64,000 bases of DNA, taken from Mytilus edulis (taxonomy: Eukaryota > Mollusca > Bivalvia > Mytilida > Mytilidae). Every line of letters begins with the position of its first letter. The first letter of the stretch is position 1. The position numbers were made by a program, and so were the translations under genes. Of this stretch, positions 1-23,030 are shown piece by piece. The stretch is taken from positions 24,093,386 through 24,157,385 of the forward strand of contig NC_092348.1 of assembly GCF_963676685.1 (NCBI RefSeq), in the 5' to 3' direction. Below the pieces are notes generated by a model that did not search any database, was not told where the DNA came from, and saw only the letters and a list, made by a program, of their open reading frames with translations.

Positions 1-122
1 GCGGAAGAGGTGTCACCTTTGATGCAATCAATATGTTTGTATGTTGCTCAGTTTCATTTATTATTCATCGAAATTTGAATGCAGTATTATAAATTTTTGG
101 GTAAAATTTTTAATTTATATTT

Positions 123-276
123 TAATTAAGAATTGAATGCTTCTTTTTGTAACTTCATTGGGGTGTAAAAGCGTTGACCGAAGTACATTTTTAGCGCTTC
201 ATTCTAACAATATGAGCACGGTCAACGCTTTTACAACCCTATGAAGTTACAAAAATAAGCATTCAATACTTATAAT
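123..276. repeat. Inverted repeat (foldback hairpin)
   Basis: Positions 132-180 and 219-267 are about 49-nt inverted copies with about three differences, separated by a 38-nt spacer. The inner ends read GCGTTGACCG and CGGTCAACGC. Weaker complementarity extends outward to about 123 and 276. Probably a small foldback or MITE-like insertion; no target duplication was identified. Confidence 0.8.
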
Positions 277-558
277 TACATTTTGTTAGCTAGGATCATG
301 AAAACACGAATATCAATTCACCTGTGCACTTTATTGTGGGACCTCGTGTTATCATGAATGAAAAGTTTTATTGAGTAATGCAATTGCTTAAGGAATAACA
401 AGTGATGTGCAGTTAGCCACTCAGAATAACGTATTATTTTGAAACATACATCCAATGTAATTATCTAGCTATGGTAGACCGTAACGCATAGCTGTCCTAT
501 GGGGGTAACTGATTAACTTAGGACATGTTTTAAACATGTTAATATTTTACAATGAATC

Positions 559-680
559 TACCGACTTTAAGTACCGGTATATGGGGATTGACACATCTCT
601 ACCGACTTTAAGTACCGGTATATGGGGATTGACACATCTCTACCGACTTTAAGTACCGGTATATGGGGATTGACACATTC
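559..680 (+). repeat. 41-bp tandem repeat, three copies
   Basis: Three near-identical head-to-tail units start at 559, 600 and 641. Each contains AAGTACCGGTATATGGGG. The low divergence suggests recent expansion. Confidence 0.9.
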
Positions 681-681
681 C

Positions 682-2251
682 CCTACTTTGGATGAAAATT
701 AATTAATGTTGCAGTATTGTTGTCTTTGTCTCATTTGCAATCATACCATGAGTGCATTTCTTTCTAACACAAACGATGCAAACGGCTAAGCGCGCACATG
801 TTTTGATTATTTGTTTCTTACATACGTTTGCAAAGTTAACATAAACTTTGACAAACTATGCACTCGCTAAAGATGCGTCTACAGTTCGTTGTTCATCGTT
901 TGTTAGTAACCTGATTAAACGATGTATTTTTTCTACGTTTATAAAAGGTCTGTTTACCAACAACATGTGCATGCATTATTGAAAGTTCAAACAGGGCCAG
1001 TAAAGAATTTTTTAAAGAAAGACTTTTAACTTGATAAACAAATGATTTTGTAAAATTATACTGGTAATCTGAGAAAGATAGATCGTCCAAACCCTCTATA
1101 TAGAATAAAAGGCGTTTTTCTTTATTTATACCTGATGTATACAAGGGTGAACGACTTAAAAGTACAGCAACAAAATAAAAAAGGACCAATAGATAGCAAC
1201 ATGTATCTATGGATATTTCAAATTACAAATATCCTTCATCAGTATGAAGATAGATGAATCTTATCAACATATGCTAATTTCCTAAAACAATCTTGAATGC
1301 TATGCAAATTAATTACTGATCGGATCGGTATTAAGAATGTTAGCTGCTTATTATGCATTCAAAATGAGACTGACATATTCGATTAGCACCGATTGGATCT
1401 GAACTGCACATTTTCATTAGTTACATTTGGTGCAAACGTTTATAATGTTCTTATCCAAAATCGTTCACTAGTGATTCAATACTATCTAAACCAAGCAGTG
1501 TTGTGGTCAATGATGGCAATAGCCAATTGAATGAGGTATGCCATAGTATGGTCAGAGGACTGAGACTAAGAAGAATGTATTGCCAAATTAAGGCAGTTTT
1601 ATATATATATATACTTTAGTTAAATGACTGATTCTCCAACATATATACTTATTATCACATTTACACTGTAAACGATACACAATATTTATAGTTGTGTAAG
1701 TAACATTGCAAAATATGATTTATTTCGTTCCACAGTAGTGATTGTTAAAAGTCTTGGTTTACAGTATTAGCATCGTTAATTCGTCCCACAACCCTTACAA
1801 GAGCCTGCTGACGAAAATCTTGGATTGTTTATGACAACTCCGAGGAGAACTTGAGATGTTGATGATTATCTGTGGGCTTAAGCTTGCAAAACAGATCTGT
1901 GATTATGATTCCATTTTTATAGTTAAGTAGCATTGTTAAAAGGAAGTGATCTTAGAGGCAGATATTAGATAAGTAATTTTATTGAGAATGGTTGGTGTTC
2001 AGTATTGATCCATTCCATGCTAATATCGCTAATGAAACGGACCCAAGAAAAGAATTGATTAAGAGACGTATTGAGGGTTTGCTATTCTAGTTTTTCTTGG
2101 TTTAATGGTTAAAAGTATTGTGTAAAAGTTTCATAACAGTTGGTTGAGCAAACTAAAGTACAATAACGGAAACGAAAAACAATCAGCAATTTTAACATTT
2201 GTAAAGGGGCATAACTCTAGAACGGTATAACTGACACCACCCAAATTCAAA

Positions 2252-2253
<2 letters not shown>
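682..2253. other. Intergenic, nothing recognised
   Basis: AT-rich sequence. The open frames are short and show no recognisable protein family and no exon with splice sites I could support. The stretch 277-558 is likewise empty. Confidence 0.5.

Positions 2254-2302
<49 letters not shown>
2254..2302. repeat. (AT)n microsatellite
   Basis: About 24 uninterrupted AT dinucleotides. The open frames crossing it on the minus strand (alternating Ile and Tyr) are artefacts of this repeat. Confidence 0.95.
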
Positions 2303-2305
<3 letters not shown>

Positions 2306-2910
2306 AAAATAAAGAAGAAGTAACCACAAAAGGCGACATACTGTGGTATGCGAATCATTAGGTAAAAGACCGTGACGTTTTGCATCTGTAAGGATGACAT
2401 TCAATATATATATCATGATATCTTCGTAACTATATCTTAAGCGTGTAAGATAAGGCGGTGAAGAACGCTGAACAGTTCTTGAAGAAAATACAAGATTTGA
2501 CCAAACTCCAGAAAGCAGATTGCTCATCAACATTTCGATGAAATAAAAAGTATTTTTTCATACAAAAGCAATTACTAACAAGTTATAAAATTTCATATGA
2601 AAACCAATTGGGCTAATTTTATAGCAGAATATCTGTAATATTATGATAGTGAGCAGTTCCCAGAATATTTATTTTTACATAACTTAGGTTTGAATATTTT
2701 GGTCTTTCTAATTGGTTTATGAATAAAGGAGTATATCATCTTTAGCAATATGTAGTCAATTGTGTATACAATGAATCCCCGGCCCTTTTCCATTTGAAAA
2801 AAAACTATTTGTGAATAAATTCAATGGAGACTTTTATCGATATTTTCCAAATTAATCAGTTTGATTACCTTATTTTAATTTTGTCAGCTCCTTTGTCAGC
2901 GTGTTTGGTG

Positions 2911-2978
2911 TTTGTTGTTGTTTGTTGTTGTTTGTTGTTGTTTGTTGTTGTTTGTTGTTATTTGTTGTTGTTTGTTGT
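2911..2978 (+). repeat. 10-bp minisatellite
   Basis: About seven copies of GTTTGTTGTT and close variants, directly upstream of a decayed retrotransposon tail. Confidence 0.85.
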
Positions 2979-3256
2979 TGTCAGTTGTGTTTAATTCATT
3001 GATTGTGAAATGTGAAAAGCTGTCAAGCATAAGAAATCGCTTTATCCAAGAGCTGAAATCTTTTCTCGTAGATTGTAATAAGCAATCTTTGCTAATACAA
3101 GAACTATTTGATAATGAAAAGAATCTTTTACATCTAATTATAGACTGTACATCATACCATTTTCTTACCTATAAGGAACAGGTCCGTATAGAGACATTAA
3201 CCAGAGGTCTGTGTTACAAACTATATCACAAACGTTTACTTTTAATGTCTGAGTAA
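2979..3256 (+). pseudogene. Possible 3' end of a non-LTR retrotransposon
   Basis: The last ~85 codons of the reading frame, downstream of the minisatellite, resemble the C-terminal tail that follows reverse transcriptase in mussel non-LTR elements: a Cys, a leucine-rich stretch, LIIDCTS, then a basic Arg/Tyr/Lys-rich end. No upstream reverse transcriptase is present here, so this would be a 5'-truncated copy. The assignment rests on general resemblance and may be wrong. The N-terminal leucine/valine/cysteine run is only translated minisatellite. Confidence 0.35.
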
Positions 3257-4690
3257 ATTTATTCTCAGTAAAGGCGGTATAAAGGAAAACCAAAGTATAA
3301 TACATATTAGATAACATTTCGATATACATATATGCATTTGATTTGCATTTTACTGGATTGTGTCAGGATTTATATAGTGATTCTTATTCTGCAGTATTAT
3401 GAGATGGATAGTGTTTGAACTGAAAACTCGTATCCAAGGCTTGTAAGATATCAAGTGATTTTAGATTTTAAATACGTTATTTGCGTGTTAGATATGGAAT
3501 AATTGCTTACCAAATGAACATTTGAAAGTTTTTAGATTTCAAGATAACAAGGATAGTGTTTGAACAGTAAACGTTAATGCGAGGGCAGGAGTGTTATATA
3601 TGTACAATTGTTTGGCCTATGTGATATGGAGATATGAATAGTGAACCGGCTATATGGACGATTGGGCTGTGTAATATATAAAGTTAACTTGGTTTACATG
3701 GTGATGGATTAGTCCGCATGCTGTATATATGTTACTTTTATCAATTATAATAATTACGTATACTGATTTTATGAGTGCCCCGTGTGTAAGGGTTAGGGTG
3801 CAAATAAGAAGTACGCTATAGAAGCGAAGCTCCTGCTAGAGGAGGAAGATATAAAGACTAGGTAACAGGATTGCCTTTATTGTATTTACATCTGACTTTA
3901 AATAGACATTTCGTGCGTTCATGTTTTGTTATTATACAGGATATAGATGTTTTATTCGGTTTTTTATTTTAATTATTGCTCCTCCCAGTTCTATTGAAAA
4001 CATGAGTAACTCGGCATGCACAAGTTTTTTGCAACAAGACACCCAATCTACCTTTTATTGTTTGTAGATCTGTAAGGCAGTTTCTATGATTTTCTCTCCA
4101 TTATTTAGTGACTTAGTGTGGCTCCGAAATATGGAATTTTTGTTTATTCTGGGTTTTACTTTTACTTTTCCTTTTCATTAATAATTATATTTTGGGTATG
4201 GGTTCGGATTTTTACTCCAGTATATAATATTTGTTATGTTCCTAAAAAACATAAGACTTCCGGTTTTATTTTTTCTTCAGTTTTTATTCTTTTCCAAAAA
4301 GTATATAAAAAAGGTATAATTTTGAATATAGAAATCATATATAATACTCAACATTACATTTGAATAACTGGAACAAATGGGTGCTACATTACCATTCCCA
4401 GTAATCAGATACACGTAGTCGTACACGTATCAGCGTATTTTCATTCTGATATTGACTTGAGACTTCTTGGACTCTGCATAATTTGTACATAACCAAAGCT
4501 CAATATCAAATAGGATTGCAGGTTTACATAGCCTTCGTTTATATTATTGGGGGGGGGGGCGTGCATCAAGCACAATACCAGGCAAACCTGACATACAACT
4601 TCACCAAAATCTCTTAGATATGATGAATGACACAAACCTACATCAAATTGTCAATACACTACCACCAATAGGTTCAAGCAACATGGCAAC
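3257..4690. other. Intergenic, nothing recognised
   Basis: AT-rich, with no supported gene or repeat. A run of ten G lies at about 4550-4559. Confidence 0.5.
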
Positions 4691-4699
4691 CTGGCATGA

Positions 4700-5850
4700 T
4701 ATTGTCAGACATCTGGCTTAAGAGAATAAGAGAAACCCCACAAAAAGTATACAAGTACAATAAAGCCAACTGGGACGAAATTAAACTTGACATAGGTACC
4801 ATCTAAGGAACAATCATTGACAACTATGATTCTCTTAACACCAATGAGCTATAGGAACTATTTAAAACCAAACTCATCAGTTCTGTAGAAAAAAATATTC
4901 CATCAAAGATCCTACGAAACAAACACCGATTACATTGGTCTGGCGTGGATATCTGATAAATTAAGACGGCAAATTAACAGGAAAAACAAACTTTTCAAAA
5001 GGCAGAAAACCATCCAATACACTGAGAAACATAAAAAGATGAAAGCTCAGGTACAAAAAGAACAAAGGAAAGCCTACTGGGAATATATTAAAAAACTCGT
5101 ATGTGATCTTCCCTTCAATGAACCAGACATTCAAATACAAAATCAGAGCAAACCTAAAAAAACTTTTCCAATACATCAAGTCAATAAGAACTGACAAATC
5201 TGGCATCTCTGCACAAAAGAAAGACGGCAACATCATTACAGACACTACAGAGAAGGCAAATCTTTTAAACGAACAGTTTCAATCTGTATTTACCCCAGTA
5301 ATAAATGACCCAATACCAAACAAAGGTATCAGTTTACATCCTAAAATCAGTGAATTACACATAATATCAAACGTGATCGAAAAGCTCTAAAATAAGATCA
5401 ATCCCACATAAAGCCGCCGGCCCAGATAGCATCATTGGCCACTTACTGAAAAAAATGCTGACAGAAATTGCACCAATTCTATGCTTAATTTTTAACAAAT
5501 CTTACAACACTGGTATTACATCTAACAACTAGAAACACGCTAGAGTCGCATCAGCATATAAAAAGGGAGATTTATAAGCATAAACCGGTCAATTATAGAT
5601 CTATCTCATTAACTTGTATTTGCTGCAAGTTATGGAACATATAGTAGCATCACATATTATGAAACATCTCGAATCAAAAAACATCTTGTATGACCTCCAA
5701 CATGGCTTTTGGCGCTCTCGGTCTTGCGAGACACAACTTCTCTTCTTCATACAAGAACTTCAATCCACAAACAATTCAAATACACAAACAGACCTTGTAA
5801 TGATGAACTTTGCAAAGGCCTTTGTTAAAGTTCCGCATCGTCACAAATGA
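4700..5850 (+). pseudogene. Decayed non-LTR retrotransposon (reverse transcriptase part)
   Basis: Read across several frames, the sequence carries the linker upstream of reverse transcriptase (around 4715-5100, with IPSK and a Lys-rich stretch) and then reverse transcriptase blocks in order. At 5410-5580 there is AAGPDSI, an LIFN-like block and a Y-KKGD-like block. At 5614-5850 there is MEHIVASHI, LQHGF, SRSCETQLL, and FAKAF-K-VPH in place of the usual D-FAKAFD-VPHRRL. In-frame stops near 5390, 5530 and 5575 and frame changes near 5100 and 5390 show it is dead. The catalytic YADD block and 3' end are missing: after about 5850 the similarity stops. It belongs to the Jockey/CR1/L2-type non-LTR group; I cannot name the clade more closely. 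No host function. Confidence 0.8.
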
Positions 5851-6675
5851 TGTTAATGGTAATTTTTGGTGTATGACATTAACATGATTAAAATGTACAC
5901 TTTCTTTTAGATGATAAGAAAATTGACTAATTTTGACGAACTATGTTAAAATTTCCCCAAAAAATGACGGTAACAATAATTATTTGACACTTATGACAAA
6001 TAACGATAAGGGTAGTTTGACAAATCACAGTAAAAATTTAACCAATTGCTACGGTAGCTGAAAATGACCGTCTGACGCCTGATGGTAAAGGGCGTTAACC
6101 TTAACCTTCATATATAAGGCACAGGGGTTTGTTACAATTTGCTGGGTTTATACTATCCATGCAAACCCAGAACATTTTTTTCTTTAGGGGTTTGTATTGA
6201 AAGTAAACCAGGCTAATTTTATAAAACCTGTGTGACTCAGGTCAACAGCTTGCTTCTTCAGACAAAATTTCAGAGAGAACATGGAGATATGGACGATTTT
6301 AAGCCAAGATATAAAAGTATTCTGGCTAACAAGTTTTAAAAAAAATATCCCAAATTGTCCAAGTCATACACTTAATGGGACACTACCCCTGTTTACATGT
6401 TCACCCTGAGTTTGTTGGGCAACAGAGTCTGTTCATTCTGCCTACTTTAATTAAAAAATATTTATATTACTGGTTATTAAAGCTTAATAAAGTTATTCAG
6501 ATTATACACAGATATTTATATGGTACAAATTCTCGAAGTTCTACTGTGATACATTTGTAGTTGAGTTTGACAAATTTATACACCATTATTCATGTTATTG
6601 TTAAGATTTAAAACACCTGTAATTTCATTCCATATGATCAATAAAAGAATCATTCAATTTTGGAGGAATTTATAA
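5851..6675. other. Intergenic, nothing recognised
   Basis: AT-rich unique-looking sequence between a dead retrotransposon and a dispersed repeat. No gene supported. Confidence 0.5.
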
Positions 6676-6960
6676 TATAAAAAAGAAGATGTGGTATGAT
6701 TGCCAATGAGACAACTATCCACAAAAGACAAAAATAACACAGATATTAACAACTATACATGTAGGTCACCGTACGGCCTTCAACAATGAACAAAGCCCAT
6801 ACCACATAGTGAGCTATAAAAGGCCCCGATATGACAATGTAAAACAATTCAAACAAGAAAACTAACGACCTATTTATATTAAAAAATGTAAAGCCAGATG
6901 TAAAACTGAAAATAGAATTATTAACTATTAATACGTCTATACATACAGGACATAGTTTGA
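6676..6960 (+). repeat. Dispersed repeat, 'GCCAATGAGACAA' family
   Basis: Begins near GAAGATGTGGTATGATTG, followed by CCAATGAGACAACT, GCCTTCAACAATGAACAA and a TATAAAAGGCCCC block. The same ordered blocks recur, complete or partial, on plus at about 10650, 16735, 26425, 41110, 41460, 49565 and 56648, and on minus at about 43570, 59385, 60890 and 63560. I recognise it from memory as very abundant in mussel DNA. No coding capacity; the superfamily is not assigned. Confidence 0.8.
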
Positions 6961-7037
6961 TTGTGTTGATCATACATGTACTTAAATATATTTCAATGAA
7001 GTAAAAATTTATTCAATGATTGTAGACATGCTATATA

Positions 7038-7842
7038 CAGTCAGGGGACTTGCTGAAATAAGTGATTTTAAAATCACTTATTTGAGTAGCAAATTCGAGG
7101 TTTTGTCACAAATTGGGATTTTGTAGTTTTTTCAAAATTTTAAACACATAGGTTTAAATAACATCTTTTAATTAGTAAAATCAAAAAATATGAACTTTTT
7201 GCTTCTTTTAAGTAGCAAGTTTTATGCCTTTGATGTTATCATTTACCTGAAAATTCTATTTTAGTTGAAAAAAGGCTATAATAATGGCTTTACATAATGA
7301 ACTGATACTTTCTTAAAAGATTTTTCACAGCAGTGGGAGTATTTTTCCTGTGAAGTTCAAGGTTTCATCTTTCAGATTATGTAATAAAATTCTACTGTTC
7401 GCGATAAAAATTTCACTGTTCGGGGGTGTTGAAATTAGTGGGGGTTATTAAAAGAATGATACTTAAAGAAGTGATTTTTGGGAAAGGAAATTGAGGTCTG
7501 ATACTTAAACAAGTGATTTTTATGTCAATATTATCCTAGATTCAGTACAAGGTCATCACCTGAAATGATAAAATTGAGAATGGAAATGGGGAATGACCTG
7601 GTCATCCTAGACAACACAGATGTTGGTTCTGATAAGTTTAGAAACATAATTAGTCCCTGGATCATTAGTATTCTATATTTAAAGCTACACTAATATTAAA
7701 TCACTGCTTCTAGTGATTAATTTGTACTACTTAAATAGGTGATTATTAAAGAAAGACAACTCTAACTTCCAACCTTTATGGAAATAATGTTACTTGAATC
7801 AGTGATTTAGAAAATCACTTGTTTAAGTAAGTCCCCTGACTG
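7038..7842. mobile_element. Terminal-inverted-repeat element, CAGTCAGGGGACTT ends
   Basis: The left end CAGTCAGGGGACTTGCT is mirrored at the right end (AAGTCCCCTGACTG). Next to each end lie AAGTGATTTT / AAAATCACTT palindromes, and similar motifs recur inside. Flanks are TATATA / ATATAT, so the target duplication is ambiguous (TA or ATA). No transposase is encoded, so this is non-autonomous. It lies about 50 bp upstream of the splice acceptor that opens the first coding exon of SLC66A2. Confidence 0.75.
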
Positions 7843-7946
7843 ATATATATGTACAGGTAGTTGACTTACTTGAATTGTGTTTTTTTCAGAGGTTTATTTC
7901 CAGTAAAGAGATGAATTGATTTTTGAGAAATCAGAATAATTTATAG

Positions 7947-18303
<10,357 letters not shown>

Positions 18304-18353
18304 ATATTGTTCTAGTCAATTGTTCATGTCAAAACTTTGGGTGTCACATTGAT

Positions 18354-18359
18354 AATAAA
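18354..18359 (+). promoter_or_regulatory. SLC66A2: Candidate polyadenylation signal of SLC66A2
   Basis: AATAAA lies 50 bp after the stop codon at 18301-18303. It is the first such hexamer; more distal ones could also be used. Confidence 0.5.
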
Positions 18360-21170
18360 TTTTATTTTTTATCTTTTTGAAAACAGATTTATGTGACTCT
18401 TTGTGGCTCAACATGGTCAAATCCAACCTGTGATCTTTGTGGTTTTGTGAGTGACCTTACAACCTAATGTCTCATTTAACATGGCCTGTGATCTGTGAAA
18501 TTTATAAATATTCAAAACTGACTACTGGTACATTAAATTTTTTTGAAAGTGAACTGATGACCCAAGGGGTACCCTTCTGGAGCCCTGTATTTTTACAGTA
18601 TCTTTTAATTGTATTCATAACTAATTAGGATCTAGACGATTTAAAGCTCATGTATAAAGGGTAAATTTACCTCTAAATGACTTTTGGTTATTTGTGCTCC
18701 TGGAATTCATTTGAGATATATTGTTCTTTTCATATTACTACTTATTTCTTGATTGTCTAGTCAGAGTTTGTATATATTATTTTAACATTATTGAATCACC
18801 TTCATAAAAAATTGTTAATTGTGTTTTAGTTAAAATTAAAAAAAAAAATAGTTTAAGATTACTCAATACAGTTGTGCAGTATGTATTACTACAATATTGA
18901 CTATTACTAAAAGTGGTGTTTTAATTGAATGCTGCATCTATATAAGCTATATTTAGCTCTTCAAATATGTAAACCAAAAAATCATCGAAAATCTTACATT
19001 TTATGAATTGAATATATTTAAACATTTGTATGGAGGACATGTGTACCTGAACACAATTTTACTTAAATCGGTAATAAAATGGAGAAAACCAATAAAAATT
19101 GGGATTAAGTGTAGATTTTAAAAAAAAACATAAATTAAAGGGGAGATAACCAAAAAAAATTCATTTATTAGATATCAAAATAAGAGATAGTGCTTCTTTA
19201 TATCATATTTTTGAATCATTTTTTGAATATCACATATGTTTAAAGTAAGAACACAACTACATGTTCTTTTTAAAAATTATTTAATTCAATGTAAGGTAAC
19301 GGTGTAGACTAATATTGTATTGTTGGAAATGTAAACTAGCTTTTTCCAAAGATCTAAATGGTGGTTTTTTTTTTAAGAAAATGAATAAACTGGTAATACA
19401 GTGACATACATTAAATTTGTTAATTTAACAGTGGATTTTAAAGTTATTGAAAATTACTCGTTGAAATAGGTGTGCCATATTAGAATATTGAATTTGTTAT
19501 AACTTATATGAAGAAGAAAAAAATCAATTTATTTTCATTGTTATTTAAAAGTAGAATCAGTAATGTAGTTTTATCAGTTTAATAGTTTTGCATCATTTAA
19601 AGATTGTCTCTACAATAGCATTTAATCATATTTTTGTTTTTATGTTAAAACATGAAAGATTCTTTTACATACCATATAAATATATTTTTATATTTTGCCT
19701 CTGTATAAATCAATGGCAGATTTTGTTTTTGGTAGTTTTCAGATTCATGTATTTAATAAATGGCTAATACAAAATAATTGTCTAAAATAATTTAGAAGAA
19801 TTTAAATCATTTTAAATTAAATGCTAAATGCAGGATACATAATTACAAGTTATCAAATCATGGTGTAAATATTTTAATCATATCTATTAAGATTAAATAT
19901 ATAGTAATGATACTATCAAGAATCATATTTGGGAAATTAGATAAAGGTTCATTACGGTGTTATTTCTGAATTCATTTATTTAAAACATTGGTATGTGAAT
20001 TATTTTGTTAGTAAGTTAACGGGTAAATACTTTATTTTTTGTGGTCAATATATAGAGTTAAAAATCATCACCTTTTTATTGTTTGTTTGTTTTATCATTC
20101 ATACACAATTTGTCTGTATTTTGCACGCCAAAAAAATGTTTTATATATGATGGATTTCCAAAAAAAAAAATAGTTATTTGCACTGCATGTTATTAAATTA
20201 ATATTGTTGATGTGGTGTGCTTACTTGGGTTTTGAGAGCATCCAAAATACTTTGACCAGATAAATGCAACATTTAAAAAAGAAGAAGAAAATCTTCATTC
20301 AAAATGTTGTTGAAATATGTAAAATTTCTTAAATTTTTTGTATAAATGTTTTAAGATGCAGAAACTTGATCCATTGAACTGTTAGAAGTATGGAGATAAG
20401 ATATTCAAAATTATTTTTTTATCTTTTAATATTGTTTTATCTGTTAATTGTTATAAATAATATATGTGTTGAAATCCTTTATAAAAATCTGTTGCATTTG
20501 TTTTATTACACTTTAAAATTACATAATCCATGATGTATGCCTTCTGTTGCTGCTAATTTAAAAGTGCCTGAATTTGTTAATACAAATTATTACTTGCTTC
20601 TAAGTCGGTTCATTGTTGTCTTTTAAACTTACTTGTTTAACTACAAATTATGCAAAAATGTGTTTTCTACTGGGATTATAAATATAACTATGTGTTCTTA
20701 AAGTTACATTAATGTAGAGTATAACACTGAAGACTGTTGATCAACATTATACACGACAATGTTGAAATTTGGATAGACTAATTATTTATAATATGCTCGT
20801 CCTGAGCATTCATGAATTATTTGCCACTGGACTTCAATATTATATTGTATATGTATGCTTATTTTATTTTATTTTAGAAATCAGCTTATAGAATTCAAAT
20901 CAATTGTATAAATCACATTAAATAAGCATTTTATTAATATGATTGGTTACTAGTACTTCATGAAATGATCTTTTTTATATAAACGGTATTTTCTGTTACA
21001 CTGTGTTCAGAATTTATTGTGGCCATTGTGAATCATATAAAAATTATACCCATGTCAAGATCTAAATTTCCACTGGAATTACATGTACTACATATTATGA
21101 ATGAATAAGACATATACTAGCAAAGCTCTGTCAGTTCATACATAATTTCAACACGTTGCTCTAAAAAATA
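18360..21170. other. AT-rich intergenic region, nothing recognised
   Basis: About 2.8 kb rich in A and T runs, with no supported gene or repeat boundary. Part may be 3' UTR of SLC66A2. Confidence 0.5.
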
Positions 21171-21173
21171 TAG

Positions 21174-21245
21174 ATTGATTGATTGATTGTTGGTTGCTTT
21201 ACGCCGCATTAGCACAAAAAGGCTATATCGCGGCGAGAGATAATT
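21174..21245 (+). repeat. Short dispersed repeat with GATTGATTG start
   Basis: Tetranucleotide (ATTG)n followed by TTGGTTGCTTTACGCCGC and GGCTATATCGCGGCGAG. I recognise this module from memory as repeated in mussels. The rest of 21246-21820 is unremarkable. Confidence 0.45.
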
Positions 21246-21820
21246 TATTTTTTTTAGAATTTAAAGCATATATAGAAAATATAGAACACATGGGGTAATG
21301 TAGAGAATATCAGTATTTTTTACTTATTTACTGGTATGCCACTCAATTGGGGCAGACAACTAATATTCTTAACCATAAATTAAAAAATTTAAGGAAGAAA
21401 TTAAACATAAACATCGAGGTTATATCATGTTTGTCATTTGAAGCAAACATTTTTTCCCCATTGTACAATTATTAACTAAAGCTTTGTAGCCTGTCCTTGA
21501 GTTGATTAATTGTTGATTGCTGATAATTTTTATCTTATCTTTCATATTTTTATTTTAATTCAACAGTCAATGAATAATTCAGCTGTGACACCGGGACCAA
21601 CAATAAAAATACATGTTTTTATTTTTATCAAGTAATGCTCTTATCAGATTTGTTTATACTAAAGTAATGACACGTATGATCTCTATAAAATGGGGGAAAT
21701 AAAACAATGTTTTTTATGACGACTTTTGTCATTTTTCAGCCTAGAAATACCTTATGAGAACCTCACTCACAATGGACAACAGTCCAAACTTTTCCTGCCT
21801 TGTTTTCTGCCTCTGTGTTG

Positions 21821-23030
21821 TTGAATTATTTGATATGTGGTTTGGAACTCTTTCTTGTTGAATTATTTGATATGTGGTTTGGAACTCTTTCTGGTTGAAT
21901 TATTATACCCCCGCTTTAAAAAAGGGGGGGTATACTGTTTTACCTCTGTCTGTCCGTCAGTCCGTCCATCAGTCCGTCCGTCAGTCAGTCCGTCCCATGA
22001 AACTTTCGTCACATTTTTCTCAGGAACTACACATCCACCCTTTCTGTAATTTGGTATCAACATTTATATATGTCAGCCATACCGTGTGATGCGTTTTCAG
22101 ATTCATCACTTGACAACTTCCTGTTTACCGAACACTTGTCTGATTTTACACATGATAGCCAAGTTGAAAATTTTCGTCACATTTTTCTCAGGAACTACAA
22201 TACAAGGATTTCTGAAATTTGGTTTCAGGATTTATATAAGTCAGCTATACCGTGTGATGCATTTTCAGATTCATCACTCTACAACTTCCTGTTTACCGAA
22301 CACTTGTATGATTTTACACATGATAGCCAAGTTGAAAATTTTCGTCACATTTTTCTCAGGAACTACAATACAAGGATTTCTGAAATTTGGTTTCAGGATT
22401 TATATAAGTCAGCTATACCGTGTGATGCGTTTTCAGATTCATCACTCGACAACTTCCTGTTTACCAAACACTTGTATGATTTTACACATGATAGCCAAGT
22501 TGAAAATTTTCGTCACATTTTTCTCAGGAACTTCAATACAATGATTTCTGAAATTTGGTTTCAGGATTTATATAAGTCAGCTATACCATGTGATGCATTT
22601 TCAGATTCATCACTCGACAACTTCCTGTTTACCGAACACTTGTATGATTTTACACATGATAACCAAGTTCAAAATTTTCGTCACATTTTTCTCAGGAACT
22701 ACAATACAAGGATTTCTGAAATTTGGTTTCAGGATTAATATAAGTCAGCTATACCGTGTGATGCGTTTTCAGATTCATCACTCGACAACTTCCTGTTTAC
22801 CGAACACTTGCATATTTTTACACTATTAATATTATCCACTTGCGGCGGGGGTATCATCAGTGAGCAGTAGCTCGCAGTTTCACTTGTTTGATATGTGGTT
22901 TGGAACTCTTTCTTGTTGAATTATTTGATATGTGGTTTAGAACTCTTTCTTGTTGAATTATTTGATATGTGGTTTGGAACTCTTTCTTGTTGAATTATTT
23001 GATATGTGGTTTGGAACTCTTTCCTGTTGA
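21821..23030 (+). repeat. 37-bp minisatellite split by an insertion
   Basis: Units TTGAATTATTTGATATGTGG plus CTCTTTCTTG start at 21821, 21858 and 21895, then resume at 22887 with starts at 22916, 22953 and 22990. The family III element at 21905-22886 interrupts one unit. Confidence 0.9.
21905..22886 (+). mobile_element. Helitron/Helentron-like non-autonomous element, family III
   Basis: The 5' end ATACCCCC pairs with GGGGGTAT (about 21926-21934). It is followed by a CTGTCTGTCCGTC-type tract and about 4.7 tandem units of 168 bp (22050-22810). The 3' part has GCGGGGGTAT (22845-22854, inverted copy of the 5' end), a GAGC-AGTA-GCTC hairpin (22862-22873) and CACTTG before TTT. The flanking minisatellite unit is restored if the insert and one TT are removed. 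The 168-bp period is a multiple of three, so a 222-codon open frame appears here; it is not a gene. Confidence 0.8.

Noticed and set aside
893-1189. 98-codon minus-strand open frame
   Set aside because: It reads like a plausible peptide but has no recognisable family, no flanking exons and AT-rich composition like its surroundings.
2131-2533. Minus-strand frames with an Ile-Tyr run
   Set aside because: They cross the (AT)n microsatellite; no conserved sequence on either side.
22070-22738. 222-codon open frame with four 56-residue repeats
   Set aside because: It is a translated 168-bp tandem repeat of a non-coding mobile element and is open only because 168 is divisible by three.
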